Part shown: positions 1-9,524 of the stretch, one piece after another | Numbering within the stretch: the stretch's first letter is position 1 | Layout: the number at the start of each line of letters is the position of its first letter | Assembly (NCBI GenBank): GCA_026398135.1 | Contig: JAPLTN010000006.1 | Span: forward strand, 1-64,000 | Length of the DNA stretch: 64,000 bases | Origin: Verrucomicrobiota bacterium | GTDB taxonomy: Bacteria; Verrucomicrobiota; Verrucomicrobiia; Opitutales; Opitutaceae | Reading direction: 5' to 3' | Position numbers and translations under genes: made by a program | Notes under the pieces: model-generated | Databases searched by the model: none | What the model was told of the DNA's origin: nothing | What the model saw: only the letters and a program-made list of their open reading frames with translations

Positions 1-1635
1 CAAGAAAATGCGGACCGCAGTTACGTGGGAACAATCGTATCAGGGAAGGGCTTCATACTAGATCCACATGAAGCAAAGCATATAGTAGCGCGAAACCCCA
101 AGTCAGGAGAGGTCATCAAGCCGTATGTCGGAGGAGAGGACGTTGTCTCGCAGCCCGACCAAAGCCCATCCCGTTTCGTGATAGATTTCGCAAATCTAGA
201 TGAATCAACGGCGGCGAATGATCATCCGGAGTGTTTTGCGATAACGAAAAATTTAGTCTTTCCGGAACGGGCGAAAGTTAAAAAGCAGGTTTACCGAGAG
301 AGGTGGTGGCAATTCGCAGAACGGCAAGTGAGGCTCTACCAAGCCATTTCAGGACAAGACCGCATAATGGTCGCACCTCAGACGGCCAAATGGCTTACAT
401 TCTCGTTCATCGAAACTGGAGCGGTCTACGCATTCGGGTTAGCTGTGATAACGAACTCGCGTTGGGATGTGCTGGCGACACTGCAAAGCACTCTGCACTA
501 CGAATGGGCTCGCAAGTATTCGTCGTCGCTTGAGACACGTCTTCGCTACACGCCGTCGGATGTTTTCGAAACATATCCTTTCCCCGAAAACTCGTGGGGC
601 ACCACTAACCCTGAACTCGCAGAGATCGGCGAGCGCTACCACAAACACCGCCGCGCCCTGATGCTCCGCCTCTGGCTGGGCCTGACCGACATCTACAACC
701 TTTTCCACGACCGCGACCTCACCCCCGCAGAAGTCGCCCGAGTGAGCAAAAAGCCCGCCGAAGCCGACGCCGGTTACGCTGGCATCCTGCAACTCCGTGC
801 CCTGCACCGCGAGTTGGACGAAGCTGTGCTCGCCGCCTACGACTGGGCGGGCCAAGTCGCCCTCGGCCACGACTTCCAAGAAGTCGAGACGCTCCCCGAA
901 AACGACCGCGTCCGCTACACCATCACCCCCGCCGCGCGAAAGGAACTCCTCCGCCGCCTCCTCGCCCTCAACCACGAGCGCGCCGCCGAAGAAAAAGCCC
1001 AAGCCGCGTCCACCCCCAAGACCGCCCAAAAACCCCGAGCCCCAAAAGCCCCCAAGCCCACCTCCGCCGACGAGCTTCCCGACCTCTTCGGCATTCCCGT
1101 ACCTGCTGAGATCGTGCAAGCGCCAATCACCTCCGTGCGTGCCTGGCAGGATGATGTTTTCCGCCATCCCCAGTCCAAACGTCACGCCAAGCTCGACGAA
1201 TCCATTTATGTCCGACTTTGGGTGCATGCTTCGCTTGCGCTACAACCCGAAGGCCTGACCGGCATCGAGCTTTTCAACGCGTTTCGCCTGCTCCTATCAC
1301 CGGAGTCCCGAAAACTCATCGCCAGCTCTGGCGACAGCGACGGCAAGAAGTGGAGCCACTCCTTCGACCAACCCGTCTCGCTGCTAGGCTTTTTCTCGTG
1401 CCTGATCAGCCTCGCGCAAAACCGCGAAATCGAGCGCCACACCACGGACGGAAAACACGTTTTCCGTCGCACCACCGGATGGCACGAATCCCCCTCCGAC
1501 TGGGTGCGTGCCGACGCCGAGATCACCCAACGCGCCCTGCTCGACAAGGCGCTCAACGATCAGCTCCTGCCATTCATCGAACCGACGCCACTAGTCATCA
1601 AACACGTTCAAGACCTCGAAAGAGCTTTTGCCTGA
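1..1635 (+). CDS. MmeI/Eco57I-like DNA adenine methyltransferase, C-terminal part (5' truncated by window edge)
   Basis: The frame is open from base 1, so the start lies outside the window and 544 residues are visible. They match the target-recognition and C-terminal parts of type IIG/IIL (MmeI, Eco57I) and BREX-like N6-adenine methyltransferases. A 'YVGGEDV' segment is followed by 'RERWWQFAERQ', 'VAPQTAKWLTFSF' and 'SSSLETRLRYTPSDVFETYPFPE', the usual end of the recognition domain. A helical segment ('RLWLGLTDIYNLFHD'), an Ala/Pro/Lys-rich linker and a further C-terminal domain of roughly 170 residues follow. The SAM-binding motif and the NPPY-type catalytic motif would be upstream and cannot be checked. 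The next gene starts 11 bp after the stop, so this is the first visible gene of the defence operon. It probably modifies host DNA, or modifies and cuts. Confidence 0.8.
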   Translation, partial: QENADRSYVGTIVSGKGFILDPHEAKHIVARNPKSGEVIKPYVGGEDVVSQPDQSPSRFVIDFANLDESTAANDHPECFAITKNLVFPERAKVKKQVYRERWWQFAERQVRLYQAISGQDRIMVAPQTAKWLTFSFIETGAVYAFGLAVITNSRWDVLATLQSTLHYEWARKYSSSLETRLRYTPSDVFETYPFPENSWGTTNPELAEIGERYHKHRRALMLRLWLGLTDIYNLFHDRDLTPAEVARVSKKPAEADAGYAGILQLRALHRELDEAVLAAYDWAGQVALGHDFQEVETLPENDRVRYTITPAARKELLRRLLALNHERAAEEKAQAASTPKTAQKPRAPKAPKPTSADELPDLFGIPVPAEIVQAPITSVRAWQDDVFRHPQSKRHAKLDESIYVRLWVHASLALQPEGLTGIELFNAFRLLLSPESRKLIASSGDSDGKKWSHSFDQPVSLLGFFSCLISLAQNREIERHTTDGKHVFRRTTGWHESPSDWVRADAEITQRALLDKALNDQLLPFIEPTPLVIKHVQDLERAFA

Positions 1636-1646
1636 AATTCTATCTT

Positions 1647-3680
1647 ATGGACACAGCCAACACTACGGTCCCCTCACTTGAACGTCGTTTTGAGCTGTCT
1701 CCCGAGAGACCTCACCCCGGTATCTTCGTCAGCGATTTCTATGTGCTTCGTTCTTTAGAAAAGCCGCGCCAACACATTCAGCGCCACGTCCAACTTCATC
1801 GCGGCCTCAACATCCTCTGGGCCGATCCCAATCCGCCCGAGAAAGCTGCATCGAAGAAACGCAGTAAAGTCGCCGGCCACACCGCCGGTAAATCCACCTT
1901 TTGCCGCCTCATCCGCTACGCCCTCGGCGACGTTAATTTCGGCAACGAAACCCAAGAGTATAAAATCAAAAACAAGTTCAAAGACGGCTGGGTTGTCCTT
2001 CGCGTCGAGGTCGAGGGCACGCCTTGGATCGTAGGCCGTGCGTTCATCGACCACGCCCAGCACTTCGCCATTCCTGGCGGCGACCTCGATGCTTTTCTCG
2101 CCTTGGAGACTGTGCCGAAGACCGGTTACGGCGACTTCGCCGGCTTGCTGGACCGCCACTTTATCAAGCCCCTCCTTCGCGACCGGTTTCCCGGCACAAA
2201 AGACGAGATTCACTGGCAGCATTTGATCCCGTGGTTCACCCGCGACCAAGAATCTCGTCTGCTCTCCATCATCACGTGGCGCGGCCCCATCGGCAAAAAT
2301 AACGCCATCAGCACCGACGCCGACGAACGTCATTACCTCATGCGCTTGGTTTTGGATCTTCTGCCCGAGGGCGAAGCCGACAAACTCAAGGAGCATGAAG
2401 ACCTCAACGAGCTGAAGCGCGAGTTGGACAAAGTTCTGCCTCTTACAAGCGCTCGCACCGACCAAGCCTTCACTCAGCTTACGGAGTGGTTCGAGACGAA
2501 GCTCGAAAAGCTCGAAGGCCCGCTCTACCTCAGTGCGGTAAAAGAGGAGCAAAGGCAAAAGCAGGAAGCAATAAACGCCCTCCGCCAAAGCATCCCGACC
2601 ACCAGCGAGGTAGAGACTCAGCGAAAAAAATGGGAGGAGGCTAAAAGCGCAGCCAGCGAAGCCGCCGCCGAGTTCAAGTCGGCCAAGCGCCGCGTCACCC
2701 AACTTGAGAAGGCCATCCGGGGATGCGAAGCACGTCTCATCGAGCAGCATTCTCAAGTTAACCGGCTGCGAGGAATGGCACCAGTCACCGTCTGCGGCAT
2801 GCCCATCGCCGAGGCCTGCGAGGCAGGCAAGAAGCACCACGCGGGCCGCATCGACATCGAGGCTGTCGAGGCGTTGCTGAAAATATTTGAGGAGGCAAAA
2901 TCCCAGGTCGAATCCGACCTGGCGGAGGCGTCAGAAAATGTGGCGGTGCAGCGATTGGCCAAAGACCAAGCGGAGGCCGCTGAGCGCGACGCGCAATCAG
3001 CTTATCTCACCCTTAACAGTCGAAGAGAGGAGAAGCTCGAAGAATACCTCCTAGCCAACGCCGAACAGAAAACACGAGAACGCCTCATCAACTCCACAGC
3101 CCAAGTCCTGACCCAGAAGACCCAAGAGGAGGACTCTCTCAAAATCGCGAAGAGCGAAATCAATAAGATCGGCGATGAAGAGGCGAAAGCGCGGAAAGAG
3201 AAGGCACCGGCACTCGGCCACTTCTCAGCGCTCTACGAACGCATCCTGCGCTTCATGCTCGAAGACGAGGAAGCGGTAGCCGACAACGAAAGAATCTACG
3301 GAGCCGTCCAGCACGATGGCAGAAAGCTCGAACTCACTGCCAACGGTCGTAACGACCTCGACAGCGGCGCGATCACCGCCGCCAAGCTCATCAGCTTCGA
3401 CCTAGCGGCGATGGTCTGGGGCATGGAGGGTAAGGGCCACCACCCACGCTTCGTGATTCACGACAGCCCCCGCGAAGCCGACATGGCCGAAGACATCTAC
3501 GCCGGCCTCTTCAACGTTGCCTTGGCCTTGGAAAAAGCCTGCGGCGACCAAAATAGCTTCCAATACATCGTCACCACCACCGCCAAACCACCGGGCGATT
3601 TCAACGGGAAGCCGTGGCGACTAGACCCGGTGCTCAACGCCTTGGTGCCCAAACAGCGAATTCTCGGACTAGATCTATAA
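1647..3680 (+). CDS. SMC/RecN-like coiled-coil ATPase of the defence operon
   Basis: 677 residues. A P-loop 'GHTAGKST' sits at about residues 77-84. A long, charged, Glu/Lys/Ala-rich coiled-coil region spans roughly 240-530, and a C-terminal ATPase half carries the Walker B-like 'FVIHDSPREAD' near residues 602-611. This two-halves-plus-coiled-coil plan is that of SMC/Rad50-like ABC ATPases found next to restriction-type methyltransferases. The middle of the coiled coil holds C383 and C391 (C-x7-C), where Rad50-like proteins carry their hook. The ATG at 1647 was chosen over an upstream in-frame start because it follows the methyltransferase stop by 11 bp. The next gene starts 1 bp after the stop. 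A role in DNA surveillance or loading of the downstream nuclease is inferred. Confidence 0.75.
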   Translation: MDTANTTVPSLERRFELSPERPHPGIFVSDFYVLRSLEKPRQHIQRHVQLHRGLNILWADPNPPEKAASKKRSKVAGHTAGKSTFCRLIRYALGDVNFGNETQEYKIKNKFKDGWVVLRVEVEGTPWIVGRAFIDHAQHFAIPGGDLDAFLALETVPKTGYGDFAGLLDRHFIKPLLRDRFPGTKDEIHWQHLIPWFTRDQESRLLSIITWRGPIGKNNAISTDADERHYLMRLVLDLLPEGEADKLKEHEDLNELKRELDKVLPLTSARTDQAFTQLTEWFETKLEKLEGPLYLSAVKEEQRQKQEAINALRQSIPTTSEVETQRKKWEEAKSAASEAAAEFKSAKRRVTQLEKAIRGCEARLIEQHSQVNRLRGMAPVTVCGMPIAEACEAGKKHHAGRIDIEAVEALLKIFEEAKSQVESDLAEASENVAVQRLAKDQAEAAERDAQSAYLTLNSRREEKLEEYLLANAEQKTRERLINSTAQVLTQKTQEEDSLKIAKSEINKIGDEEAKARKEKAPALGHFSALYERILRFMLEDEEAVADNERIYGAVQHDGRKLELTANGRNDLDSGAITAAKLISFDLAAMVWGMEGKGHHPRFVIHDSPREADMAEDIYAGLFNVALALEKACGDQNSFQYIVTTTAKPPGDFNGKPWRLDPVLNALVPKQRILGLDL

Positions 3681-3681
3681 A

Positions 3682-4968
3682 ATGAGCGGCAAACAAATGC
3701 ACATAATCAAAATACTCCGCGATCAAAACGATGAGATTGTAAACACGCTTTTAGAGGAGCTGCACAAACACGCCCCTAAATGCGCCATTCAAATTCCGTA
3801 TGACCTTGATAGCTACAGGCTTGGCGGCAAAGGCGACCTCCTGCAATTCCTTCTAACATGGAGCCGGAATTGCCCGGACGCACCAATATACACACACATC
3901 CAACCCAACGTATCCGACGAAGCGGCAAAAACACAGTTGGCAAGGCTGTTCTCACAAGAGCATGGGTTTATACTAGCGCTTTTCACTCGTGCATACGGGG
4001 TAGAATCGCCGCGTGCGTTCCTAAAAACAACCGGAGCCAAAATCGATGACCAGATAATCCACGAAGCACTAAGCTCTACAACAGCGTTCGCTCGCGGCAA
4101 GCCCATCACGAAAGGAACCCGAGCCTTCCTGGCAATTGACGACCTTTTGGATCAAGAAAACAAAGCGCTACGTGAATTCTGCCGAGTATACGAAAAACGA
4201 AAACTAGGCACGCATCTCATGAAAACTGAGTTCAAGGCGCTACTCGATGATGTATTTGAACGTCCAAGGAGTATCCATCGACGGTTCTGGTCTAAATACC
4301 AGCCCCCGCCGGACAATTTCACCGAGAAAGTAAGTGCAATAGCATATGAGCTATTCGAGAACGCGGATCGTTGGGGGAAACCGCCTTACAGCCGTTCCAT
4401 ACGGGGAATCTTGCTCCATTTGCACTATAGAGAAAGTGAAGGAAAACGTCCTCTTGTTGCAGAGGTTGGGATAAATTCACCTCTAAAAGATTACTTAAGC
4501 ACATTCCAGGGCGAAGATGGCTACGAGAGCACCCCATTTCTAGAGTTCTCCGTTTTCGACAACGGAATCGGCCTTGCAACGCAATTTAAAAATGGGAAGC
4601 CCCCAAGGTCCATAAAAACCGAATTTAACGAAACGATTTCATGTCTACTCTTCTCCTCCGGAAGCAGCTCAAAAGCCAGCGAAGGAAAGGGGCTTTATGA
4701 GTCCATGCTGCTACTAAACAGAGCGAAGGGATTCTTGCGCTACAGATCAGGGCGTCTCGATATATACAGAGACTTCCGCAAGGCCCCAATTCATGAGCCA
4801 GAGCTGCGATCACTTGAATTCGCGCCACCAGAAGAAAGACAACAGGCAATGAGAGACATCCTTTGCCTAGAGGATTGGGAAAATAGATCCCGAAAGATAA
4901 CGGAGAACCACAAAACTATCGGCGCCCTATTTACGATGATCATTCCGATAGGAGGATTGCGCCAATGA
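3682..4968 (+). CDS. GHKL (histidine-kinase-type) ATPase protein of the defence operon
   Basis: 428 residues. The C-terminal half has the Bergerat-fold motifs: an N-box-like 'ELFENADRWG' near 223-232, the G1 box 'DNGIG' near 293-297, and a G2-like 'GKGLYES' near 335-341 after a Ser-rich loop. No phospho-acceptor histidine helix or transmembrane segment is apparent, so it is more like MORC/Hsp90/MutL-type or defence-linked ATPases than a sensor kinase. The N-terminal 200 residues match nothing I recognise. It starts 1 bp after the SMC-like gene and overlaps the next gene by 4 bp (ATGA), which implies coupled translation. Base composition is clearly AT-richer than the flanking operon genes, which suggests separate acquisition with its partner. 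Confidence 0.65.
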   Translation: MSGKQMHIIKILRDQNDEIVNTLLEELHKHAPKCAIQIPYDLDSYRLGGKGDLLQFLLTWSRNCPDAPIYTHIQPNVSDEAAKTQLARLFSQEHGFILALFTRAYGVESPRAFLKTTGAKIDDQIIHEALSSTTAFARGKPITKGTRAFLAIDDLLDQENKALREFCRVYEKRKLGTHLMKTEFKALLDDVFERPRSIHRRFWSKYQPPPDNFTEKVSAIAYELFENADRWGKPPYSRSIRGILLHLHYRESEGKRPLVAEVGINSPLKDYLSTFQGEDGYESTPFLEFSVFDNGIGLATQFKNGKPPRSIKTEFNETISCLLFSSGSSSKASEGKGLYESMLLLNRAKGFLRYRSGRLDIYRDFRKAPIHEPELRSLEFAPPEERQQAMRDILCLEDWENRSRKITENHKTIGALFTMIIPIGGLRQ

Positions 4969-7226
4969 GTTTTTTATACTTCGAGAAGCATTCCACAACA
5001 CACCCTCGCCGTGAAGTTGTCTTTTTCTCTTCTCAAAACAGCATAACAACAGAAGAAGCATACCAGTCGATTGATGCATACTTTACTGCGGCACCGATAC
5101 CCGATGCAGTATTCTTCTTGGGATTTGAATACAACTTGGCGAGTCTAATAGCAGCTATCACGAACAATCGCGTAGCAAATCGAATCAGAACAACCGCGTC
5201 AACGCCTCCCAACCTGGCTTACTTCAGTAAGTCCGGCGCCCTTCTGGGAAGGCAAGGCGTGAACTACGAAACTAATCAGACGCTGCCAGAGGAGTTGATT
5301 AATACCCTCAGAAGTGCTGGCGCGATGCACATTTTCAAAAAGCACAAGGGAATGCTAGAATCGTCTGATTCCCATCACTACATCAAACCATCCCTGAAGC
5401 ATACTGATAAGTTCATTCGCACCGGAAATGTCTTATGCAACAGCCAGGAAGTCGATTTCTTGGCCGCATGGACACTGAGATGGATATCTCCGAACCTAAA
5501 TTACATTTATACTGATAGCTCGACAATTACATCACTTGCATACGCCTCAATTCTATTAATCGCGAAGCTGAATGCCGGGACCCCGCCGGCTATTTCCGTA
5601 AGGTGCTTTGAGTCATATCATTTATTACGGAACTTTGAATTTATTGATATTCGCAAATCCTTGGTGTATGTCTCCGCATCAACTGATGGCGCGATGCTAG
5701 CGTCCCTAAACCAAGAACACGGAATCAGTTCCGAACAGTTAATTACTGTATATTATCTCGGAAAAAAACCTCCGGTCGGGAACGTGATTTGCGATCTCAC
5801 ACGATCCGCAAGCAACCCAGATGGCTATGAGCCTGCACTTGTGACTCAGCCGGAATGCAGAGGCCAGTTTGCTCCGGGCTCCTTCGCCGTTCACATCACC
5901 TCTGAGTCCTTTCTGCCTGAGAATCCGGTGATCAAAGAAATACCGATACTAGTGAAGGATATACCGAATGACTGGGACGTGGTGAAACAGCACTTTATTG
6001 GAAACTCGTCAGTAAAATGCCACGTCCGTTGCGCCTCTCACGTGGACAGCACGCGTCCGCAACGACAAACAGTGGCGCTAGACATAGCTCCCGCTTTAAC
6101 GCCTGGTAGCGTTTTCTATGACAAGTATTGCAAGATACTTAAGGGCGCGATCCCGATGCATCTTAGCTTCGTGATCTACTTAGAAGACTCGGCCTCCGTG
6201 AAGATGAAACAAATCCTCCATGGGTTCCTGCCCGCACAACACCGCAAGAAAGTAAAATTCATCGCTGCTGCGAAGTTCACGAAAGCGAATGGCGCAATGC
6301 TATCCGTAAAGAAAGAGCAACGAGACGCGACGCTGGTAATCGCATCTTCGCTTTTGGACGGCACTCGATTACTCGATATTGCGCAGATACTTAGAGATAG
6401 GCAAAAAAACCACAATCTCACATACGTGATTGGCATCTCAGGATGTCGAGATGCCGCGGAGACAGTAGAATTAAAAAGCAATCTGCAATACTGTCAGAGC
6501 AAGCCGAATTATTCTCTTTTATGCGTCGAGGAGTTTCATGTAAGTCGGGACAAGCAGGCTGATACTACTCCATGGAATACCGAAATCGAATTCTGGCGTT
6601 CAGTTTTACCTCATTCCAAGTGGTTCACTAAATTTCCAGACGCACGCAAAATAATCGCGGCACGACTAGCGACCCTAGAGCGGGTAGACCGCGATTATTT
6701 ACCGGAAGACGATTTATTTCTCCCAAGAAGCCTTGATTCTCACGGCTGCCTGACGCTTCGTCCGAATTCAGTTTTCACTGAGGGGCTTTGTGTAACAAAG
6801 TTTTCCCAAGCAGATGTGTTTCTAGCTGCGTCAAAACTACTCCATGAGATGAGGACACGAGCCAGTCCGAAGGCAAAACTGGCTCAGCACCCCCATATGA
6901 GGGCTGTGCTGTCTCCTAAGCTTTTTTTCCGATTCAGCGACGGCGTGATACAAGCTGCCTTCCTTCGCGCGTCGCACCCTGAAGAGTTTGACTATCGAAT
7001 GGACGCTGAACTTAGCAAGGCAGCCGCAGGGATCATCTCGAACATCTTATCTTGGCCGTCAAATCCGCGTGCTGAGGCTCTAACTGAGTTTTTATACGCG
7101 ATTGCTACTGATAAACTCCGACTACTTAAGCCAGATCGGCTTGGTGTGGTTAGCATAATTGAGCAACGACTACCAAAGAGACATCATCTGGAACGCCTTC
7201 TTTGTGAATTTATAAGGAGCAAGTAA
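4965..7226 (+). CDS. Unknown 753-aa protein with possible phosphoribosyltransferase-like segments
   Basis: I do not recognise this family with confidence. Two stretches look like degenerate phosphoribosyltransferase/Rossmann-type cores. The first, near residues 175-260, pairs 'YIYTDSSTITSLAYAS' with 'SLVYVSASTDGAMLASL'. The second, near 395-480, pairs 'LSFVIYLEDSASVKMKQIL' with 'DATLVIASSLLDGTRLLD', which resembles the hydrophobic strand followed by the D/S-x-G-T PRPP loop. No metal-binding nuclease motif, signal peptide or membrane segment is evident. The start overlaps the GHKL gene by 4 bp, and AT-rich codon use matches that gene rather than the later mcrBC genes. The two probably work as one unit. 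The PRTase reading is inference and could be wrong; an unrelated alpha/beta fold is possible. Confidence 0.55.
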   Translation: MSFLYFEKHSTTHPRREVVFFSSQNSITTEEAYQSIDAYFTAAPIPDAVFFLGFEYNLASLIAAITNNRVANRIRTTASTPPNLAYFSKSGALLGRQGVNYETNQTLPEELINTLRSAGAMHIFKKHKGMLESSDSHHYIKPSLKHTDKFIRTGNVLCNSQEVDFLAAWTLRWISPNLNYIYTDSSTITSLAYASILLIAKLNAGTPPAISVRCFESYHLLRNFEFIDIRKSLVYVSASTDGAMLASLNQEHGISSEQLITVYYLGKKPPVGNVICDLTRSASNPDGYEPALVTQPECRGQFAPGSFAVHITSESFLPENPVIKEIPILVKDIPNDWDVVKQHFIGNSSVKCHVRCASHVDSTRPQRQTVALDIAPALTPGSVFYDKYCKILKGAIPMHLSFVIYLEDSASVKMKQILHGFLPAQHRKKVKFIAAAKFTKANGAMLSVKKEQRDATLVIASSLLDGTRLLDIAQILRDRQKNHNLTYVIGISGCRDAAETVELKSNLQYCQSKPNYSLLCVEEFHVSRDKQADTTPWNTEIEFWRSVLPHSKWFTKFPDARKIIAARLATLERVDRDYLPEDDLFLPRSLDSHGCLTLRPNSVFTEGLCVTKFSQADVFLAASKLLHEMRTRASPKAKLAQHPHMRAVLSPKLFFRFSDGVIQAAFLRASHPEEFDYRMDAELSKAAAGIISNILSWPSNPRAEALTEFLYAIATDKLRLLKPDRLGVVSIIEQRLPKRHHLERLLCEFIRSK

Positions 7227-7272
7227 CCCGCTGCAAATGTAATACATGCTACGATAAATCTTACCACCGCCC

Positions 7273-9516
7273 ATGGCCCGTAAAACTAACAAAAGCGACC
7301 TCGCCCCCGTCCTCGCCGCCGCCAAGCACTGGATCGACCGCTGCCTGGTCGGAGACCAATCGCTCTTCTTCGACGAGGTGCTCTGGACCGAGGCCAACGC
7401 CGCCGAACTTCAGCAACACTTCGTCGAAAATCCCGACGAATCTGACCTCAGCTTTCTTAACAAACTCCCCAACCAGCTCGCCGCTGCCACTCCGGCGGCG
7501 CAGCAACTCATGGCCGAAATCTTTTGGGCCATCCGCCTTTTCCCCACGACGCCAAAAGCTCCCACCAAACGAGCGCAATTCCTCCAAGTTTGGCAGCTCT
7601 GCGGTCGGCCCCTTGTCCACGAGCACCCCATGCTCAGCTCTGCCGCTCTGGACGGAATTGGCAGTGCTGGCACCGCCTACCTCACCGGCCCATGGCGCGA
7701 AATCGCCTTTCTCATCAAGGCCCTCCTTCAATTGAAACTTCTATCACGGGAGGAGCGCGCGGCGCTCTTCGCCAGCAACGATAAGCTTTCACCGTGGCTG
7801 GAGGCGCTGGTCGAAAAGGGTGAACGGCAGTTTACGCATATCCTCCGCTACTTCGCCTTTCCCGACACGATCGAGCGCATCTCATCAGGCCCCGAGAAGA
7901 AAAAGATACTCAGGGGCTTTGGCGTGCCTTTCTCCAATTCATGGACTGCGCTCCAAGTGGATCAGGCCCTTTTAGAACTTCGCCACAAACAGGAAGCTGA
8001 ACATCCCGGACTCGTTCTCGATTTCTACGATCCACCGCTCGACACGAAGTGGAAAAAGCCAAAAGCACCGAAAGGGGACGCCGAAGCCGAGGACGACGCC
8101 GATGATGTGGAGCCCAATGACGTCTTGGAAGAGCCGTCACCTTCGCCTACCGAACCAGACCAAGCTACCAACCGCATTTTCTACGGTCCTCCAGGAACGG
8201 GAAAAACCCATCGTTTACGCGAACTTTTCCCCCGCTACACCGAAACTCCCGCAGCTAAAAACCGCGATGCTTGGCTAGAAGCCCTTGTTGCCGGCTGTGG
8301 ATGGCGCGAGGTAATCGCCGCGGCGCTCAGTCAATTGGGACCGTCTGCTGTGCCAGCACTGAGGAACCAGGAGCTAATTCGCGCCAAGGCTCGACAACGC
8401 AGCACCGATAAAAATCTGGGCGCTCGCCTATGGGGCACCTTGCAGCGACACACCCCGCTGAACGTCCAGACAGTAAACTTCGGACTGCGCGCAGAACCTT
8501 TCATTTTTTCCAAAGACGAAGAGAGCACGTGGTCTTTGCTCCTCGATTGGACAGTGCGGGACGAAGAAGCATCCAAACTCGCAACCGATTACCTAGCCGG
8601 GCAAAAGTCAGCCCCGCCGGTAAAGCGCTACCGCGCCGTTACCTTCCACCCCTCCTACTGCTACGAGGACTTCGTGCGTGGCATCCGACCGGTTAGCACC
8701 GAGGAGGACGGCCGAACCGAATTCCGCCTCGTGGACGGCGTATTCAAGCAAATCTGCGATGAAGCCCGCGCCAACCCCACCAAGCGTTATGCCCTCTTCA
8801 TCGACGAGATCAACCGAGGGAACATCGCCAAGATCTTTGGCGAACTCATCACCCTGATCGAACCGGACAAACGCATCACCGTCGCCCCTGACGGCACCGT
8901 CACCGGCGGCATGACCGTTCAGCTTCCCGGCAGCAACACTGGTGAAGTCGCCGAGCCGCCCTTCGGCGTCCCTGCTAACCTTGACCTCTACGGCACGATG
9001 AACACGGCAGACCGCTCCATCGCGCTTCTGGATATCGCCCTGCGCCGCCGCTTCGAGTTCGTCGAAATGCCGCCGCTAACGAATGCCACAGTGTTTCCCG
9101 CTTCCGTGGATGGCGTGGATCGCGGTGCGCTGCTCCGACGCATCAACGACCGCCTCGAATACCTCTTGGACCGCGACCACCGCATCGGCCACGCCTACCT
9201 AATGAAGGCCAAAAGCCTCGCCGACCTGCGCAGCGCCTTCGCCAATCAAATCATCCCCCTGCTCCAGGAGTATTTCTTCGACGATCTCGGCAAGGTCGCC
9301 CTCGTCCTAACCGGTGCTAATGGCCGCAGCGAATTCGTTGAGAAAAAGGACCTGCGTCACGCCGATCTCTTCCCGGGCGATACCTCGCGCAACACCACCG
9401 CCAGTCGTCATCGCTACGAAGTCACTCCACCCGGCACGTGGACAGCGGAGCACTTCCAAGAGATTTACGCGACCGCGACGGCCGTCGAAGACACCGAAGA
9501 CGAAGCAGCCTCCTGA
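7273..9516 (+). CDS. mcrB: McrB-type AAA+ GTPase/ATPase of a McrBC-like restriction system
   Basis: 747 residues. The N-terminal 290 or so residues form an uncharacterised, probably DNA- or protein-recognising domain that ends in an acidic linker. The motor follows: Walker A 'GPPGTGKT' near 305-312, Walker B with the McrB signature 'LFIDEINRGNIAKIFGEL' near 506-523, and the 'GTMNTADRS' sensor segment near 573 followed by an arginine-rich 'ALRRRF'. McrB hexamers use nucleotide hydrolysis to drive cleavage by McrC at modified or otherwise marked DNA. The N-terminal domain does not obviously match the E. coli 5-methylcytosine reader, so the mark read here is unknown. McrC follows 8 bp after the stop. 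The 46-bp upstream gap is the only real break inside the operon. Confidence 0.88.
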   Translation: MARKTNKSDLAPVLAAAKHWIDRCLVGDQSLFFDEVLWTEANAAELQQHFVENPDESDLSFLNKLPNQLAAATPAAQQLMAEIFWAIRLFPTTPKAPTKRAQFLQVWQLCGRPLVHEHPMLSSAALDGIGSAGTAYLTGPWREIAFLIKALLQLKLLSREERAALFASNDKLSPWLEALVEKGERQFTHILRYFAFPDTIERISSGPEKKKILRGFGVPFSNSWTALQVDQALLELRHKQEAEHPGLVLDFYDPPLDTKWKKPKAPKGDAEAEDDADDVEPNDVLEEPSPSPTEPDQATNRIFYGPPGTGKTHRLRELFPRYTETPAAKNRDAWLEALVAGCGWREVIAAALSQLGPSAVPALRNQELIRAKARQRSTDKNLGARLWGTLQRHTPLNVQTVNFGLRAEPFIFSKDEESTWSLLLDWTVRDEEASKLATDYLAGQKSAPPVKRYRAVTFHPSYCYEDFVRGIRPVSTEEDGRTEFRLVDGVFKQICDEARANPTKRYALFIDEINRGNIAKIFGELITLIEPDKRITVAPDGTVTGGMTVQLPGSNTGEVAEPPFGVPANLDLYGTMNTADRSIALLDIALRRRFEFVEMPPLTNATVFPASVDGVDRGALLRRINDRLEYLLDRDHRIGHAYLMKAKSLADLRSAFANQIIPLLQEYFFDDLGKVALVLTGANGRSEFVEKKDLRHADLFPGDTSRNTTASRHRYEVTPPGTWTAEHFQEIYATATAVEDTEDEAAS

Positions 9517-9524
9517 CCGCCCCA

